NCBI RefSeq assembly: GCF_027943255.1
Contig: NC_072892.1
Location: forward strand, 24,079,792-24,143,791
Reading direction: 5' to 3'
Source of the DNA: Anastrepha obliqua
Lineage: Eukaryota > Arthropoda > Insecta > Diptera > Tephritidae
Length of the DNA stretch: 64,000 bases
Under the pieces are notes generated by a model. It was given only the letters and a program-made list of their open reading frames with translations. It had not been told where the DNA came from and ran no database searches. Shown here in pieces: positions 33,469-44,725 of this stretch. The position numbers and the translations under genes are program-made. Every line of letters starts with the position of its first letter. The first letter of the stretch is position 1.

Positions 33469-33721
33469 CCCCGATTTGCACAGGGAAACATTTTGTTCAT
33501 GGGAGACGGACGGACGGACGGGGCAGAGAGAGGCGTTTTTGTTTCCTGTACTGGCGACACGCTTTGTGTTTCTTATTCGTATTATCCAACTTAGAGAAGT
33601 AAACGTCAAAAGGAACGACTGTTGCCGAAAACAATTTTGCCCGTGTGACCTCAAATGAAACGTCAAAAGAGAATTTCCAGTGTCTCCCTTCCAGATGTGT
33701 ATGTATGTGTATAAATCGGGA
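33469..33721. mobile_element. Long-TIR MITE (CCCGATTT ends), short copy
   Basis: It opens CCCCGATTTGCACAGGG, shares GAAACATTTTGTTC, GGCGACACGCTTTGTGTTTC and TTGCCCGTGTGA with the pair at 4484-5815, and closes CCAGATGTGTATG...ATAAATCGGG. The AT-rich middle of the longer copies is missing, and a TATG repeat has expanded inside the right end. Confidence 0.7.
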
Positions 33722-33732
33722 TAAAACTGCAT

Positions 33733-34077
33733 TGTTGGAATGCACTTTTTGAAAAAAAAAAAGGTTGCACACTAGTTGGGCCCATGATGGAAAGAATAAT
33801 GAGATGGCACCTATCGTGGTGCCGTTACTTTGCCCTCAGCAAATTTGACAATGTGTGACGTCGTATTAGCACCAGTATGGCCAGATTACTATTTTCGTAA
33901 CCTGTAACTCGTAAAGTACCACATTTTTTATTCAATTACTTACGCAGACCAAATGGTTGGCAACATTGCACAACTCAGCTAATGCAACGTCACACACTCT
34001 CTGATAGGCGTAATCTTTTTTCTATCATTCTTGGTTGGAATGCACTTTTGGAAAAAAAAACGGTTGCACACTAGTTA
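33733..34077. repeat. Direct repeats of about 45 bp flanking a 255-bp segment
   Basis: GTTGGAATGCACTTTT then GAAAAAAAAA then GGTTGCACACTAGTT occurs at 33733-33777 and again at 34033-34077. The 255 bp between them begin GGGCCCATGATGGAAAGA and end TCTATCATTCTTG, a weak inverted match. It could be a long duplication around an insertion or a tandem duplication. Confidence 0.55.
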
Positions 34078-35175
34078 CAACGGTATTTAACCCTGCGAGA
34101 GATACGCCTTCTCAATTTTATTCTCTCCCTCCCTCTCCCTCTCTCTCTCTCACCATCGCTAAAATGGATATCATCTCATCTTCAATTTCTTCAGTAATCA
34201 GGTGCTTTGAAAAATATGAAATATTATTAATAAAAAGATTTTGAAATATTATGAAAAAAATAATAATCAAACAACAAAAGTGTTTTCATTGGCGTCGGTA
34301 AAGGGCGTAAATTTGTACAAGTTTCTCAGACGATCTCAATCTCACGGGGTTAATAATGTTAAGAGAATTTTACTTTCCACAACTAAGCAAATGGAGTATT
34401 CCTTCCAACTCAGTTTTATTTTAGCAGTTGCCTCATTTTAGATAACCCGGAAATGGCCTCATTCGCAGATAACCCGGAAAAAATTATTTCCCCATTTCAT
34501 TGCCCCCTCCGCTTCTCACAGCTGGCTGCACAGGACGTTTATAAATCAAATGAATAACTGAAGCGATTTCCACTCTAACTCTACCGGCAGTGATGAGCAA
34601 TTTTGTTATTAGCTGATGCACATGACCCGCTCAGCATGCCGACCATTTAAATTACATCAGCTTTAAAAATCACTAAGTAGCTAAGCAAAATTTAATCATC
34701 ATTTAAATTAAATAAAATGTACAAAATTCATCAGCCACCCCAGTGTAAAAACAAAAATTTTGGTAATCAATTCGTTACAGCGAAATATAAATTTATTTAT
34801 TTACATACACACATATACATACATATACACACATACATACGTGCATAAATATGTATTAGTAATGGAATAAATCAATTAAGCCAAATAAAAAATGTTTCAT
34901 ACAGAAAAGTAAATTTAAGAAACGCGAATAATAAATTGTTTATTCAAAGCAAATTATTTCAGCGCATAAATCACCTGTCCAACAGAATAATTAATAAATC
35001 TGGCATTAATTTTTGAGATTTAGATTTATTAGAGGTTTGCACTTCGACTTCATGGTTTTTAATTTAGATGGTGAACTGAAGTCAATGCCTGATAATATTT
35101 GGCAAAATTGGTATTAAAATGTAAATCCCAAAAACAGTGTTTATTGAATTTTATTCGGTTGATTTTGTAGAAGTA
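34078..35175. other. No gene recognised
   Basis: A CT-rich microsatellite lies at 34120-34155 and a CATA repeat at 34805-34845. GATAACCCGGAAA occurs twice near 34441-34480. No coding evidence. Confidence 0.5.
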
Positions 35176-35640
35176 ACAGCTGGCGCAAAATTAATCATGC
35201 GAGTTTGTTTTGAATAACTTTTTTAATAAATAAAAAAAATTTATAGAAAAGGTTTGTTTCTAAATATTTTTTTTATTTTTTATTAAATAAATTGGAAGGA
35301 ATTTTGTATTAAATAGTACAATAAATAAAAAAAAAATTTATTAAATAAAAAAATTATTCTATTAAATAAAAACTAATTAATATATAATAAATAATTAATA
35401 TTAGAGGCAAAAAAAATGTTTTTCTTAAACAAAAAAATTATCTTACTAAATAAAAAATATTTAATACATAATAAATAATTAATGTAATAAAAAAATTATT
35501 TTATTAAATAAAAAATAATTGATATATAGTAAATAATTAATATATAAATAAAAAAATAATAATTTATTTAATAAAAACATTTTGTTAAATAAAAAAATTA
35601 TTTTATTAAATGAAAAAATAATTGATATATAATAAATAAT
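35176..35640. repeat. MITE end (TGGCGCAAAATTAATCA family) and A/T-rich degenerate array
   Basis: CAGCTGGCGCAAAATTAATC followed by TTGTTTTGAATAACTTTTTT is a left end of the MITE family. It grades into about 400 bp of degenerate TTAAATAAAAAAATTAT-like units with no right end. The array probably grew within or beside the element. Confidence 0.6.
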
Positions 35641-36275
35641 TTTGTACTTTCCGCCTCAATATAGTGGGGAAAAATACGGATTGCAGAGTTTACAATCATT
35701 AAGCTTAAATAAAACTTCAAAATATTATATTAAAATAGGCTGTTAAATTAGAACGCAAAACGCAGGAAGTGCAAATCGAACCACAGCCGTCGACAAGCAA
35801 CCTTCCACAAACTACTCGAGCCAAAACTTTTCGCATCTCTATTTCATGAAATAAAGTCGCGTAAGTACGTATGTATGTATGCAAATAACTATGCACAAAA
35901 TGCTCCAATTTACGCAGGAATGTTTGTATTTTGAAGCTCATCTCTTCCGGAAAGTTTTTAATTGCATTAACTTACAAAAAAGGCCGCGCCGCCAAAATTT
36001 ATTAGCAAAATATGTTAAAAAATCGTAAAATTAATTTTCAAACTGCAAAAAATAAAAAAAATTACTCAACACAGAGTTTTTCGCTATAAAACTTTGCAAT
36101 TTTTACTATCACTCTGCCTGAAGAAGAATTATGAAATATTTGTTATTTCTTTTATATAAAACAAATTATCAACTATTTCTTAATACTAAATATTAAAATT
36201 TTTAAATAAAAAAAGCAAACATTTTTCGAAAAATGGTTCGTGTCTTAACCACAGGTGCGCTCCGCGATTTTCACT
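35641..36275. other. No gene recognised
   Basis: AT-rich sequence, part of which may be the left flank of the mariner that follows. I did not identify its left terminal repeat. Confidence 0.4.
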
Positions 36276-37360
36276 ATGGATACAAATATCGAACAAAAAA
36301 TTTTTCTTAAATCTTGTATTTTGATCGTGATTTCATTGAAAATGTTACAGAAAGCCTATGGCGAGTGTGCTTTAACAAAAACACGGCTGTACGAGTGGTA
36401 TAAGGCTTTTGCAGAGGGCAGAGAAATCGTGGAAGATTTGCCTCGATCTGGTCGTCCATCAACGTCTTCAACGGATGAATACGGCGACAAAGTCAATGAA
36501 ATGGTGTGGGAAAACCATCATTTAAGTTTGAGGAAGCTAGCTCGTGACCTTAGGGTGTCTCACGAAGCAATTCGCAATATTTTACATCATCAATAGGGCA
36601 TGAGACGCGTGGCTGCTCGACTCGTTCCAAAAGAGTTGAATTTCTTTCAAAAAATTCATCGGAAGAAGGTGGCTGAAGACATGCTTGAGCAAGTGAATTC
36701 GGACCCAACGTTTATCCAGCGCATGATATCAGATGATGAGACGTGGGTATATGAGTTTGGCATGCAATCTAGCCAAGAGGCGGCTGAATGGCGCTATCCA
36801 CATGAGCCGAAACTCAAGAAACCACGTTAAAGTCGGTCAACAGTGAAAGTCGAGCTACTCGTTTTCTTTGATTCTGGTCTGGACCATGGTGTTGTGCACT
36901 CGGAACTCATTCCAAATGGTTCTACGATAAACAAAGAATATTATTTGGATGCTATGCGATGCTTGAGAGAGAATGTGCGTAGGAAACGGTCCAATTTGTG
37001 GAAAGAAAGCTCATGGATCTTGCATCATGATAGCGCACCGTCTCACAAGGCTCATATTCTGAACACTTTTTCGACCAAAAATTCGACAAATATTATCGAA
37101 CAACCACCGTATTCAGCGGATTTAGCCTCCTGTAACTTTTTCCTTTTCCTAAAACTTAAACTGCCACTCCGCGGACGCCGCTTTGAGTCGATAGAGGCCA
37201 ATAAAGAGAATTCGTGAAGGAGCTGAATAAGATCTCTTCAAACGCGTTTAAAAGGTGGTTTGATGGAGATGTTTTAAGGAGAAAAAAATAAATTTTGATG
37301 GTTAAACAATTATTTTGCGTTTTACGGAACAATTCCTGGTACTTTTTTGACAGAATGTAT
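36276..37360 (+). pseudogene. Mariner transposase, near full length, final catalytic Asp changed to Asn
   Basis: A single frame runs from MDTNIEQKIF through RLYEWYKAFAEGRE, then EDLPRSGRPSTSST, then RKLARDLRVSHEAIRNIL. A stop lies at 36594-36596. The frame continues through RRVAARLVPKELN and ISDDETWVYEFGMQSSQEA (first Asp), with a second stop at 36828-36830. Then come VKVELLVFFD and WILHHDSAPSHKAHIL (second Asp), then YSADLASCNFFLF, where family members have CDF. The third catalytic Asp is therefore Asn. The frame is lost near 37217, before the C-terminal residues AFKRWFDGD. The 3' end, about 37330-37360, reads AATTCCTGGTACTTTTTTGA. Confidence 0.9.
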
Positions 37361-38368
37361 ATGCGAATCCAATAACTCCTATTTGAAGCATAGGGCGTCA
37401 AATCAAACTCATCGTTAACGACCTTTGGCTATCATATTTGGATTAAGATAGAAAATCCGTGTGGAGTTACTTGTCTCCCATCGGACGCGTCCCCAGGTGG
37501 TGGATAGGCAAAAGCTTGGAAAGATATACAGGATAAGTGGGAAATAAAATACCTCCCGGGGACCAGAAACAAGCAAACACCAGCTTAGAGGTGTAGGTAG
37601 TATTTCTATAACTAAGCTAGGGCAGGCGGGCTAGTAACCTACTTGTCTGAAATTCTCATGCTAGCGAATCATTAAATTCACTACCTCGGGTAACAAAATC
37701 AAATCCATCATGACGACCTTAAGCTATCGTTTTTTGGTTATGCGCGCCCATGACATGTCTTGCTTCGACTGATGATGCCGTCAAGTTCAGTTGTGTGAAA
37801 AGAATGAAAAATTATTAATTACTAAACACATACGAATTTATATATCGGGTGTTTGTATGTATACGTATTTTAATTTCAAATTGATTCAGTGAGTTGTGAA
37901 TGCACTGTCTACTGTTAATACCCGGGCAAGTAGTGAGCGCGCCGTCTACAGGTAAACGGCGGCGAAAGTAATGAACTGTCTACTGGTAAATAATGTGGTG
38001 GCGATCATCTACAGCCTATTGCATTGTTAATAAGAAGGAAAAGAAAGTGTAAGAAGCAGGGTAGGCTGCGACCATTACTCAGTGTCTACTGAAATCGTTA
38101 GCTGACCGCTCGCGCAAAGCCTGCAATTTCCTCTTCGCTTGCGCTGTTTTTTTTTTCGGTATGACGCCCTTGAGGAAGAAACTCTCAAGAGTACTGCTAT
38201 ACCGGCATAACAGTATGCACGACTTGTAGCCTCACAGCTACACCCACGTACTAAACACCTCTCCACTATCTACCACTCTCCCTGCGGAACTGTTCTAAAA
38301 GGAATTATCTCACGGGGCTGGTTAGCTCATACTCTCCTAGTTATTTCGTCTACGAACCTCCTCGCGTC
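37361..38368. other. No coding; possible LINE 5' leader at 37440-37720
   Basis: The 37440-37720 interval is less AT-rich than its surroundings and includes CCCATCGGACGCGTCCCCAG, then CAGGATAAGTGGGAAAT, then GGGCAGGCGGGCTAGTAACC. From memory this resembles the 5' leader of RTE-like LINEs in flies, but no coding sequence follows. The remainder is unclassified. Confidence 0.3.
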
Positions 38369-39560
38369 TTAGATCATTGAGGATGTTATCACTGGCATAA
38401 AATCTATAATATTTTCTCCGTTTAATATACCACAGGTTTCGCGAGCATAGCGAGGGTATTGGAACAGAACGTTATCAGTGTCTTCTTCCCTCTCCTTGCA
38501 GATTGGACAGTTTGGTGAACAATCATGGCCGAATTTATGGAGGTATTTTCGAAATACTCCATGCCCTGAAAGAAATTGGGTTAGGTGGAAGTGTGTGTCC
38601 ACATGGCTTTCTTCTAACCACGTCATAAGAATGGGTATTAGCCCACACGTCCATCTACCTTTCGGTGATCTGTCCCACCGGTCTTGCTAGTGGGCGATCG
38701 AATGACGTGTTTCTTCTTCTGCAATAGTTTTACGACTTGCTCTACCATCGTGATTAGATAATCTTATACACACTCTCTGCATTTCTTTCATCATAATGTA
38801 TAAGGGGTCTAGTCCTACTATAACGAAGGAAGCATCGTCCGAAATTGTACGGAAACCGCAGATAGTCCGCAAAGCGCTTAGCCAATAGACGGCTGCCAGT
38901 TTTTTTGTGAAGTTATTTCAGTTCGCTGCCTCAGGTCAGATCGGTGCGGCATACAAAAGAACCGAGCTGACTACTCTGCTATGTAGTATTCTTTTGCTGT
39001 GGCTAAGTCCGCCATTGTTTGGCATTATTCGCGACGGACAGGACCTTCTTCCCAGCGTATTTCAGAAGCGTTTTGAAGTGTAAACGGCTGTCAACCATCA
39101 CTCCTAGGTATTTAATAGCGGGTATTGAACTAATGGTTACAGTCCCAACGTTAACATTTATAGTTTCTACTAACTTCCTGCTGCTTGTTAGTAATACCTC
39201 GGTCTTATGCTCAGCTAATTCGAGCTTCATAGACCTTAGCCAAGTCTTGATCCTGCTTACTGATTCGCTGGCGATCCTCTCAACTTCGTTGATATGTTTT
39301 GCTACCATCACCACCGCGAATCCAAGGACTTTAGTTCTAGGGGGCATATCCAGTCTTAGAACCCCATCATACATTAGGTACCATAGCAGTGGGCCCAGAA
39401 CTGATCCTTAAGGAACCCCTGCTGATACGATATACTCCCCAACGCCTTTGTCGCTTCTAAGCATCAGTTTACGGTCCGTGAAATAGCTCTCAATTGTTCT
39501 GATTATAAAACTAGGCGCCCCTATTTTTGCGAGGGTTTCACTGTGATCACTTTCATATGT
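38369..39560 (-). pseudogene. R1-like LINE, reverse transcriptase to zinc knuckle, with deletions
   Basis: In gene orientation (from 39560) it reads GAPSFIIRTIESYFTDRKLM, then GVP-stop-GSVLGPLLW (motif B), then MPPRTKVLGFAVVMVAKHIN (motif C, with FADD changed to FAVV), then LAEHKTEVLLTSSRK and AIKYLGVMVDSRLHFK. An internal gap near 38880-39003 removes the thumb. It resumes RTICGFRTISDDASFVIVGL, then DRSPKGRWTCGLIPIL, then HFHLTQFLSGHGVFRKYLHK, then the knuckle CPICKEREEDTDNVLFQYPR. Relatives lie at 21105-21655 and 25480-26090. Loss of the two Asp residues makes it dead. Confidence 0.8.
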
Positions 39561-39660
39561 TTACTACTGCACTGTGCCGCGTCTCCGACTTCGTCTTAAT
39601 CTTCAGCTTAGTCTCCATCTTCGGGTTCGTCTTCATCTGTCACTCTGTCTGCTACCTTAG

Positions 39661-40291
39661 TCCCGATTTACACACAGAGACATCTGAAAGTGAGACACTA
39701 GAAAGTCTCTTTTGATGTTTCATTCGCGATCATGCGTTGCTTTTGACGTTTACTCCTTTAGCATTCTCTGGTTCGGATATATTCTGCAATCCGCAAAAAT
39801 GTGAAGTGGAGAAATGTGAAAAAGGCAAACTGGATTGGTTAAATAACAAAGAATTTGACTTTACTTCAATAAAAGCAAAATTTAATTAAAAATACTTCAT
39901 ATATAAAAATTTATTTTAAAATTAACTCGAGTATCTAGAAATGGGAAAAATATAATTCAACATAAATATTTCCCAAAAGTTTTTTAACTCATACTAACTA
40001 ACTTTACTAACAAAAATCATCCTGCATTTCCCAAGCAGCGTTCTGCTATTTGTCATCGTGGATTTCTTCCATTTGATTGGAAACCAATACAAAACTTTCT
40101 CACACAAAAGAAGAAAGCGTATGAAGCCACTGTCAAAAAGTTTTGCAGCCAACTTTAAGTTGGACAATACGAATAAGAAACACAAAGCGTGTCGCCAGTG
40201 CGGGAGACAAAAATCCCTCTCTCTTCCCCGTCCGCCCTTTCCCCACGAAAAAAAATGTTTTCCTTCCAAATCTTTGCCTGTGTGAATCGGA
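39661..40291. mobile_element. Long-TIR MITE (CCCGATTT ends), reverse-oriented copy
   Basis: The left end is CCCGATTTACACACAGAGAC, then ATCTGAAAGTGAGACAC. The right end carries GTGCGGGAGACAAAAATCCC, then CTCTTCCCCGTCCGCC, then GTGTGAATCGG. Read on the minus strand it parallels 5120-5815, including the AT-rich middle with AAAATTAACTCGAGTATCTA. It spans 631 bp between matching ends. Confidence 0.75.
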
Positions 40292-40625
40292 ACTTAATCG
40301 CACTAAAGTGTCATTTTAGTAACTATACACATCACAACATACGAGCGCAAACACTTACAAATGCAATATTTAGAATATTTAAACTGATGTGGAAAATTTA
40401 CTCAAATTAATGCAAAAGCATCGAGTATTTTGATTGACAGCTAAATTAAGTACTAAAATTTTATGGTAAAAGAAAAAAAGAAGCTTTTTCAAGAAATTTG
40501 TTTTTGATGACGTACATTTTTTTCTGATATTTCAAATTTTTCCCGCTGCTAATAAAGCCCTTCTAATTCATACCAAATATCAAAGGCGAAAAATTAATTG
40601 CAATTAAAAATAAATTATTAGAATT

Positions 40626-40736
40626 CTTCGTATACATACATGGATATGTACATACATACATATATACATACATACATACATACATACATACATACATACA
40701 TACATACATACATACATACATACATACATACATACA
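40626..40736. repeat. Long (CATA)n microsatellite
   Basis: About 100 bp of nearly pure CATA tandem repeat, the longest in the window. Both strands stay open across it because the repeat encodes HTYI or MYVC in series. Confidence 0.95.
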
Positions 40737-41856
40737 CAAAAACAAATCACTTTGTCTGCCAGAAATTTTCAAATTACGTGACATTTGGGTTATTTCAATT
40801 AACTGACGCAACTTTTAACTTAACCCTGAAATGATGACGATGTTTCCGGTTGAACGTTGAAAGAATTGAAAAGAACTTTTCTGTTTTTCTTAATTGTTCA
40901 CCTTTTCATGCACATATTTTCAATTTTGTTTTTCAACTCGTCACTCAGTGCGAATATGCAAACACTTCAAGCCTGAATGTACAAACATATTTACATATCT
41001 AAATTTTCTCACAGAAGATGGACTTCAGAATCGTCAAGAATACGAACGGGTGTGAGTACTCGTACCACACATACATACATATGTACATAAGTATGTGTGC
41101 TTTGCGATATCTGACGTATGGCCAAGGTCGTCTTGCGCCACACACAGCACATCTTTTCTGTGTTCATCGCATACCTTGGCTATATTTTGATAAGTATGTG
41201 ACAGTGCCGGTATTTTCTCGCACAGCCAAAATTTTAGCACCAAAATGATGAGCTGAATGAACGAACTTCGATACTTTTCGCGCTTTCTTTATGAATTTTT
41301 AAGCTATGATACTTCGTTTTCAGTCAAACCCATGCGCCGCATTATTTTTTCTCATGCCTGGTGAAACCACCGTCCAAGGCGAAACTCCACAAGGTGACTT
41401 GGCAATAGCAGCTGACTTGTGTTTTTGCTTTTTTTTGCGATTGAGAGGTTTGAAAATCAAAGTGACTTGCTTTTTTGATGTAACCTTATTTGTTTAATTA
41501 CATTATCAATGAAATTTGACAATCAAACTTCCAAACTACCAAATTGCAAAAAAAAAACTTGCAAATGTTGGTGTTGGTCAACAGCGAAGTGACCTTGTAT
41601 GAATTCGCCTTGCGTCTGCCTGTTTAAATGTATTTGACTCTTGAGAACGACCGCCCAAAGGCAAAGCTTGCGATCGACAATTTAATTTTTCAGTTTATCT
41701 GGTCCCTAGGGTCTGAAGCTATGTCGCAGAAAATAATAAATTAACTAAACGCAATCATTTTCAGAATCAATCAAGCAGGCAATGGAACATTTTTTTAGCA
41801 GAATAATTAATCACAGCCCTTCAAGTGTAAATATTTACACTAAGCGAAAAATGATT
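40737..41856. other. No gene recognised
   Basis: Apparently unique DNA with a short CATA repeat near 41072. Frames at 41018-41248 and 41306-41497 lack motifs. Confidence 0.5.
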
Positions 41857-43068
41857 ATTCTTCTTTGTAATTGGCGCGATAACCGCTTACGCGATTTTGG
41901 CTGAGTTTAACAAAGCGCGCAAGTCGTGCCAACCGGCGCCAGTTGGATACACCAAGTGAAGCCAACCGCTTCTCCACTTGATCTTTCCAACGCAGAGGAG
42001 GCCGACTTCTTCCTCTGCTACCACCAGCTGGTACTGCATCGAATACTTTCAGAGCCGGAGTATTTTTGTATCCGTTCGGACGACATGATTCAGCCAACAT
42101 AGCCGTTGGATATTTATTCGCTGCGCAATGCCTATTCGTCGTAAAGCTCAAAGCGCTCATCGTTCCATCGCTTGCGATATTCGCCGATGCCAAATTGCAA
42201 AGGCTCAAAAATCTTGCGCAGAATCGTTCTCTCGAACACTCCAAGCGTCGCTTCAGCGGATGTTGTCATCGTCCAAGCCTCTGCGCCATACGTTAGAACG
42301 GGCATGATGAGTAAACCTTATAGAGTGGTAGTTTTTTTCGTCCAGAGAGAACTTTACTACTCAGTTGCCTACTTAGTCTAAAGCAGCACTTGTTCGCAAG
42401 AGAAATTCTACGTAGGATTTTCAGGCTGATCGTATTATAGGTGTTAATTATGGATCCTAAATAAACGACATCATTCCAGGCAGTCAAAAAAAAAGCCAAA
42501 GTTAAAAGAAGATTTTGAGAACTCAATTAAAATACTGAAAGCGTGTCCTCCATCTATCGTGACACGCGCAATCTGGTTTCGCGTTGTTCGATCAGGAGAC
42601 AGCCACGTAACTTAGTGTATCTTCTTATGCTGGAATCTGGTGCTGCAGACTACTATGTTTCGAGCCCCGTCGAAGTCGATCAGCCTCTGTCCGTTACCGG
42701 AAGTTTCGTTGTGCAGGCTGAATTTTTCGACTGTGGGACCAAAAAATTCCTCCTTGCCCACTCTGGCATTGACGTCGCCAAGCACGATTTTTATGTGGTG
42801 GCGTGGGCAGCGCTCATAGGATGATCGAGGCGCTAATGGAAGGAATTTTTGGTCGCATTGTCCTTCTCTTCCGTCGTGGCGTGGGCGCAAATGAGTGAGA
42901 TGTTGGAAAACCTTGATTTGATGTGGATTTTTGCAAGACGCTCGTCCACCGGAGTGAATGACAGTACTTGACGACGAAGTCTCTCTCCCAACACCGAATT
43001 TGCGCTCCCATACATGGCAGTTGTAGTAGATGTCGCAAGGTCTAATGCTCTTCTTGCCATGCTCCGTC

Positions 43069-43390
43069 AATTGATGGTATCGGTCTGGAAGATGTACAAT
43101 CTTTATGCTATATAGGCAGCATTATATCGACCTCTGGAGTTTCGTGAGATGTTAACGTCGGCTTTCGTTAAAGAAAGCTGTAACGGCATTTGGCTCTCTA
43201 CAAGCAATTGGGAACGCATCACACATTTCACGACGCACGAAACTGCGAATTTTTAACTCCAGCGTAAAGTCGACTTTACTTTATGGTTGTGAAACGTGGA
43301 ATGCGACGTCAGCTGACACAAGCTCATTGCAAGTTTTTTGTAAACAGATGCCTTCGAAAAATTCTCAAAATATTCTGGCACGTCCAACGC
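43069..43390 (+). pseudogene. Second RTE-like LINE family, fragment inside the RTE copy
   Basis: On the plus strand this reads IDGIGLEDVQSLCYIGSIIS, then a frame-broken stretch containing KL-stop-RHLALYKQLGTHHTFHD, then LRKILKIFW. The same segment appears at 49270-49610 (IDGIVLEDVQSFRYIGSAIS). It belongs to a different LINE family from its host and lies in the opposite orientation. About 45 bp of host sequence is missing at the insertion point. Confidence 0.7.
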
Positions 43391-43476
43391 ATCTCATGAG
43401 GACATCAACCAGCCGGGCAGAGGCACCTTTCTCCATTAAGGGATCGGTCATTCCAGATGCATGCTCTCAAAGCATA

Positions 43477-44584
43477 CGAGGGGTGCCTTTTATTTGGCAG
43501 AATTTGGCAACCCTGGTGTTGCAATCTGGTAACTGATAGCTATATCGCAAAGTTTTACATTTTGTAGCTTTTACGTACTCAGAGCGTTTTGAAATACCAG
43601 CGCTATTTGTGTTGTTTACAGTAACTTAAAAGATTCATCTCGGTCCAAAAATGGAATTCAATCGTGAACATTTTCGTGCGATTATTTTTTACAACTTTCG
43701 ACGTGGATTAACTCAGCAACATTGCATGGATGAAGTTAATTCATTTTTTTGGCGATGAAGCTCCATCAAGGACCGGTGTTTATCGATGGTATGGTGAATT
43801 CAATCGTGGTCGTAGTTCACTCCAAGACGAATTTCGTGAAGGTCGTCTAAAATCAGTTGTTGTTCCGAAAACCATTGATGCTGTGCGCGAACTGATATTG
43901 CAAGATCGTCATGTGACCTATCGTGAGATTGAGACAATCTTAGGCATTAGTGGGACCAGCATACATTCAATATTGCATAAACATTTGAGTGTCAAAAAAA
44001 ATTTGTTCGCGTTGGATCCCACACAATTTGTCAATCGCTCAAAAAAAAGGCTCGTGTCGATTGGTCGAAGGAAATGCTCAAAAAATACGATCGCGGGGTG
44101 ATGAATCATGGATTTACGAGTGTGAGCCCGAAAGTAAACAGCAGTCGACTGCATGGGTGTTTCAAGATGAGTCAAATCCAACAAAAGTTGTTCGCGCACG
44201 AAGCACTTCCAAGCAAATGGTCGCCTGTTTTTTCGGAAAAACTGGGCATGTCGCAAACGTACCACTAGAACAACGCAGAACAGTAAATTCTGAGTAGTAC
44301 ACAACCATTTGTTTGCCAGTTGTCTTCCAAGAAATTAGGAAAACCAATCGCCAAAGACGGAAAGGTTAACGTTTTTCGACACCTGAAGAAGCGGTTGCGG
44401 CATTCAGAATGCATGTTTTGGAGGTACCTCAATCAGAGTGGCAAAAGTGCTTCGACAATTGGTTCAAACGCATGCAAAAGTGAATAGATATTCATGGAGA
44501 ATATTTTGAAAAACAATAAAGTGATTTTCGATGATTAAAATTTGTTTTTGTTCTCTAATCCCAAAATATAAAAGGCATCCCTCG
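43477..44584 (+). mobile_element. Mariner transposon nested in the RTE copy, with TA duplication
   Basis: The ends are CGAGGGGTGCCTTTTATTTG and, reverse-complemented, CGAGGGATGCCTTTTATATT, with TA on each side (43475-43476 and 44585-44586). Removing the 1,108-bp element and one TA restores the RTE sequence across the site (CTCAAAGCA-TA-GTCCTTAGTTCG against the intact copy's CTCAAATCG-TA-TTCCTTATTTCG). This is direct evidence of a clean insertion. Confidence 0.92.
43651..44520 (+). pseudogene. Mariner transposase with deletion of the catalytic centre
   Basis: The start MEFNREHFRAIIFYNFRRGL at 43651 is followed by a frameshift near 43735. The gene continues as GDEAPSRTGVYRWYGEFNRG, then RHVTYREIETILGISGTSIH, another frameshift, then CSRWIPHNLSIAQKK, then MLKKYDRG, then a GDESWIYECEPESKQQ region spread over two frames (first Asp), then CFFGKTGHVANVPLEQRRTV. 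After NRQRR, near 44355, about 200 bp are missing. These carry the second and third Asp in relatives. The rest is RFSTPEEAVAAFRMHV, then WQKCFDNWFKRMQK, then EYFEKQ. A related but more decayed copy lies at 61800-62800. Confidence 0.88.
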
Positions 44585-44725
44585 TAGTCCTTAGTTCGTT
44601 TGCAGACGTTGCCATCAGTATACGTAGTTCTCATCTAAGGCTTTGCTTGGTTTTTCATTGGGGAAGGACTACTACGTGTCGAGTCCCAAATTCAGTGAAC
44701 AACCAGATACAAGGTACGAGATATC

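Larger units (their letters stand above)
41857..44725 (-). mobile_element. RTE-clade retrotransposon copy, internally deleted and multiply nested
   Basis: Pieces of the RTE family run 3' to 5' with increasing coordinate. They are the 3' end and C-terminus (41857-42300, ending GGCGCGATAACCGC near 41880, with NTPALKVFDAVPAGGSRGR), a palm-to-thumb segment (42300-42480, RRISLANKCCFRLSRQLSSK), endonuclease (42541-43068, with GDVNARVG in place of GDFNARVG), more endonuclease (43391-43474), and the 5' leader (44587-44725). About 1.6 kb of reverse transcriptase is missing between 42480 and 42541. A foreign LINE fragment (43069-43390) and a mariner (43477-44584) interrupt the rest. Confidence 0.88.

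Noticed and set aside
34124..34153. CT-rich tract as a promoter element
   Set aside because: It is a plain microsatellite with no nearby gene or other core promoter signal.
40563..40834. Small proteins rich in Met-Tyr-Val-Cys or His-Thr-Tyr-Ile
   Set aside because: They are produced by the pure CATA microsatellite on both strands.
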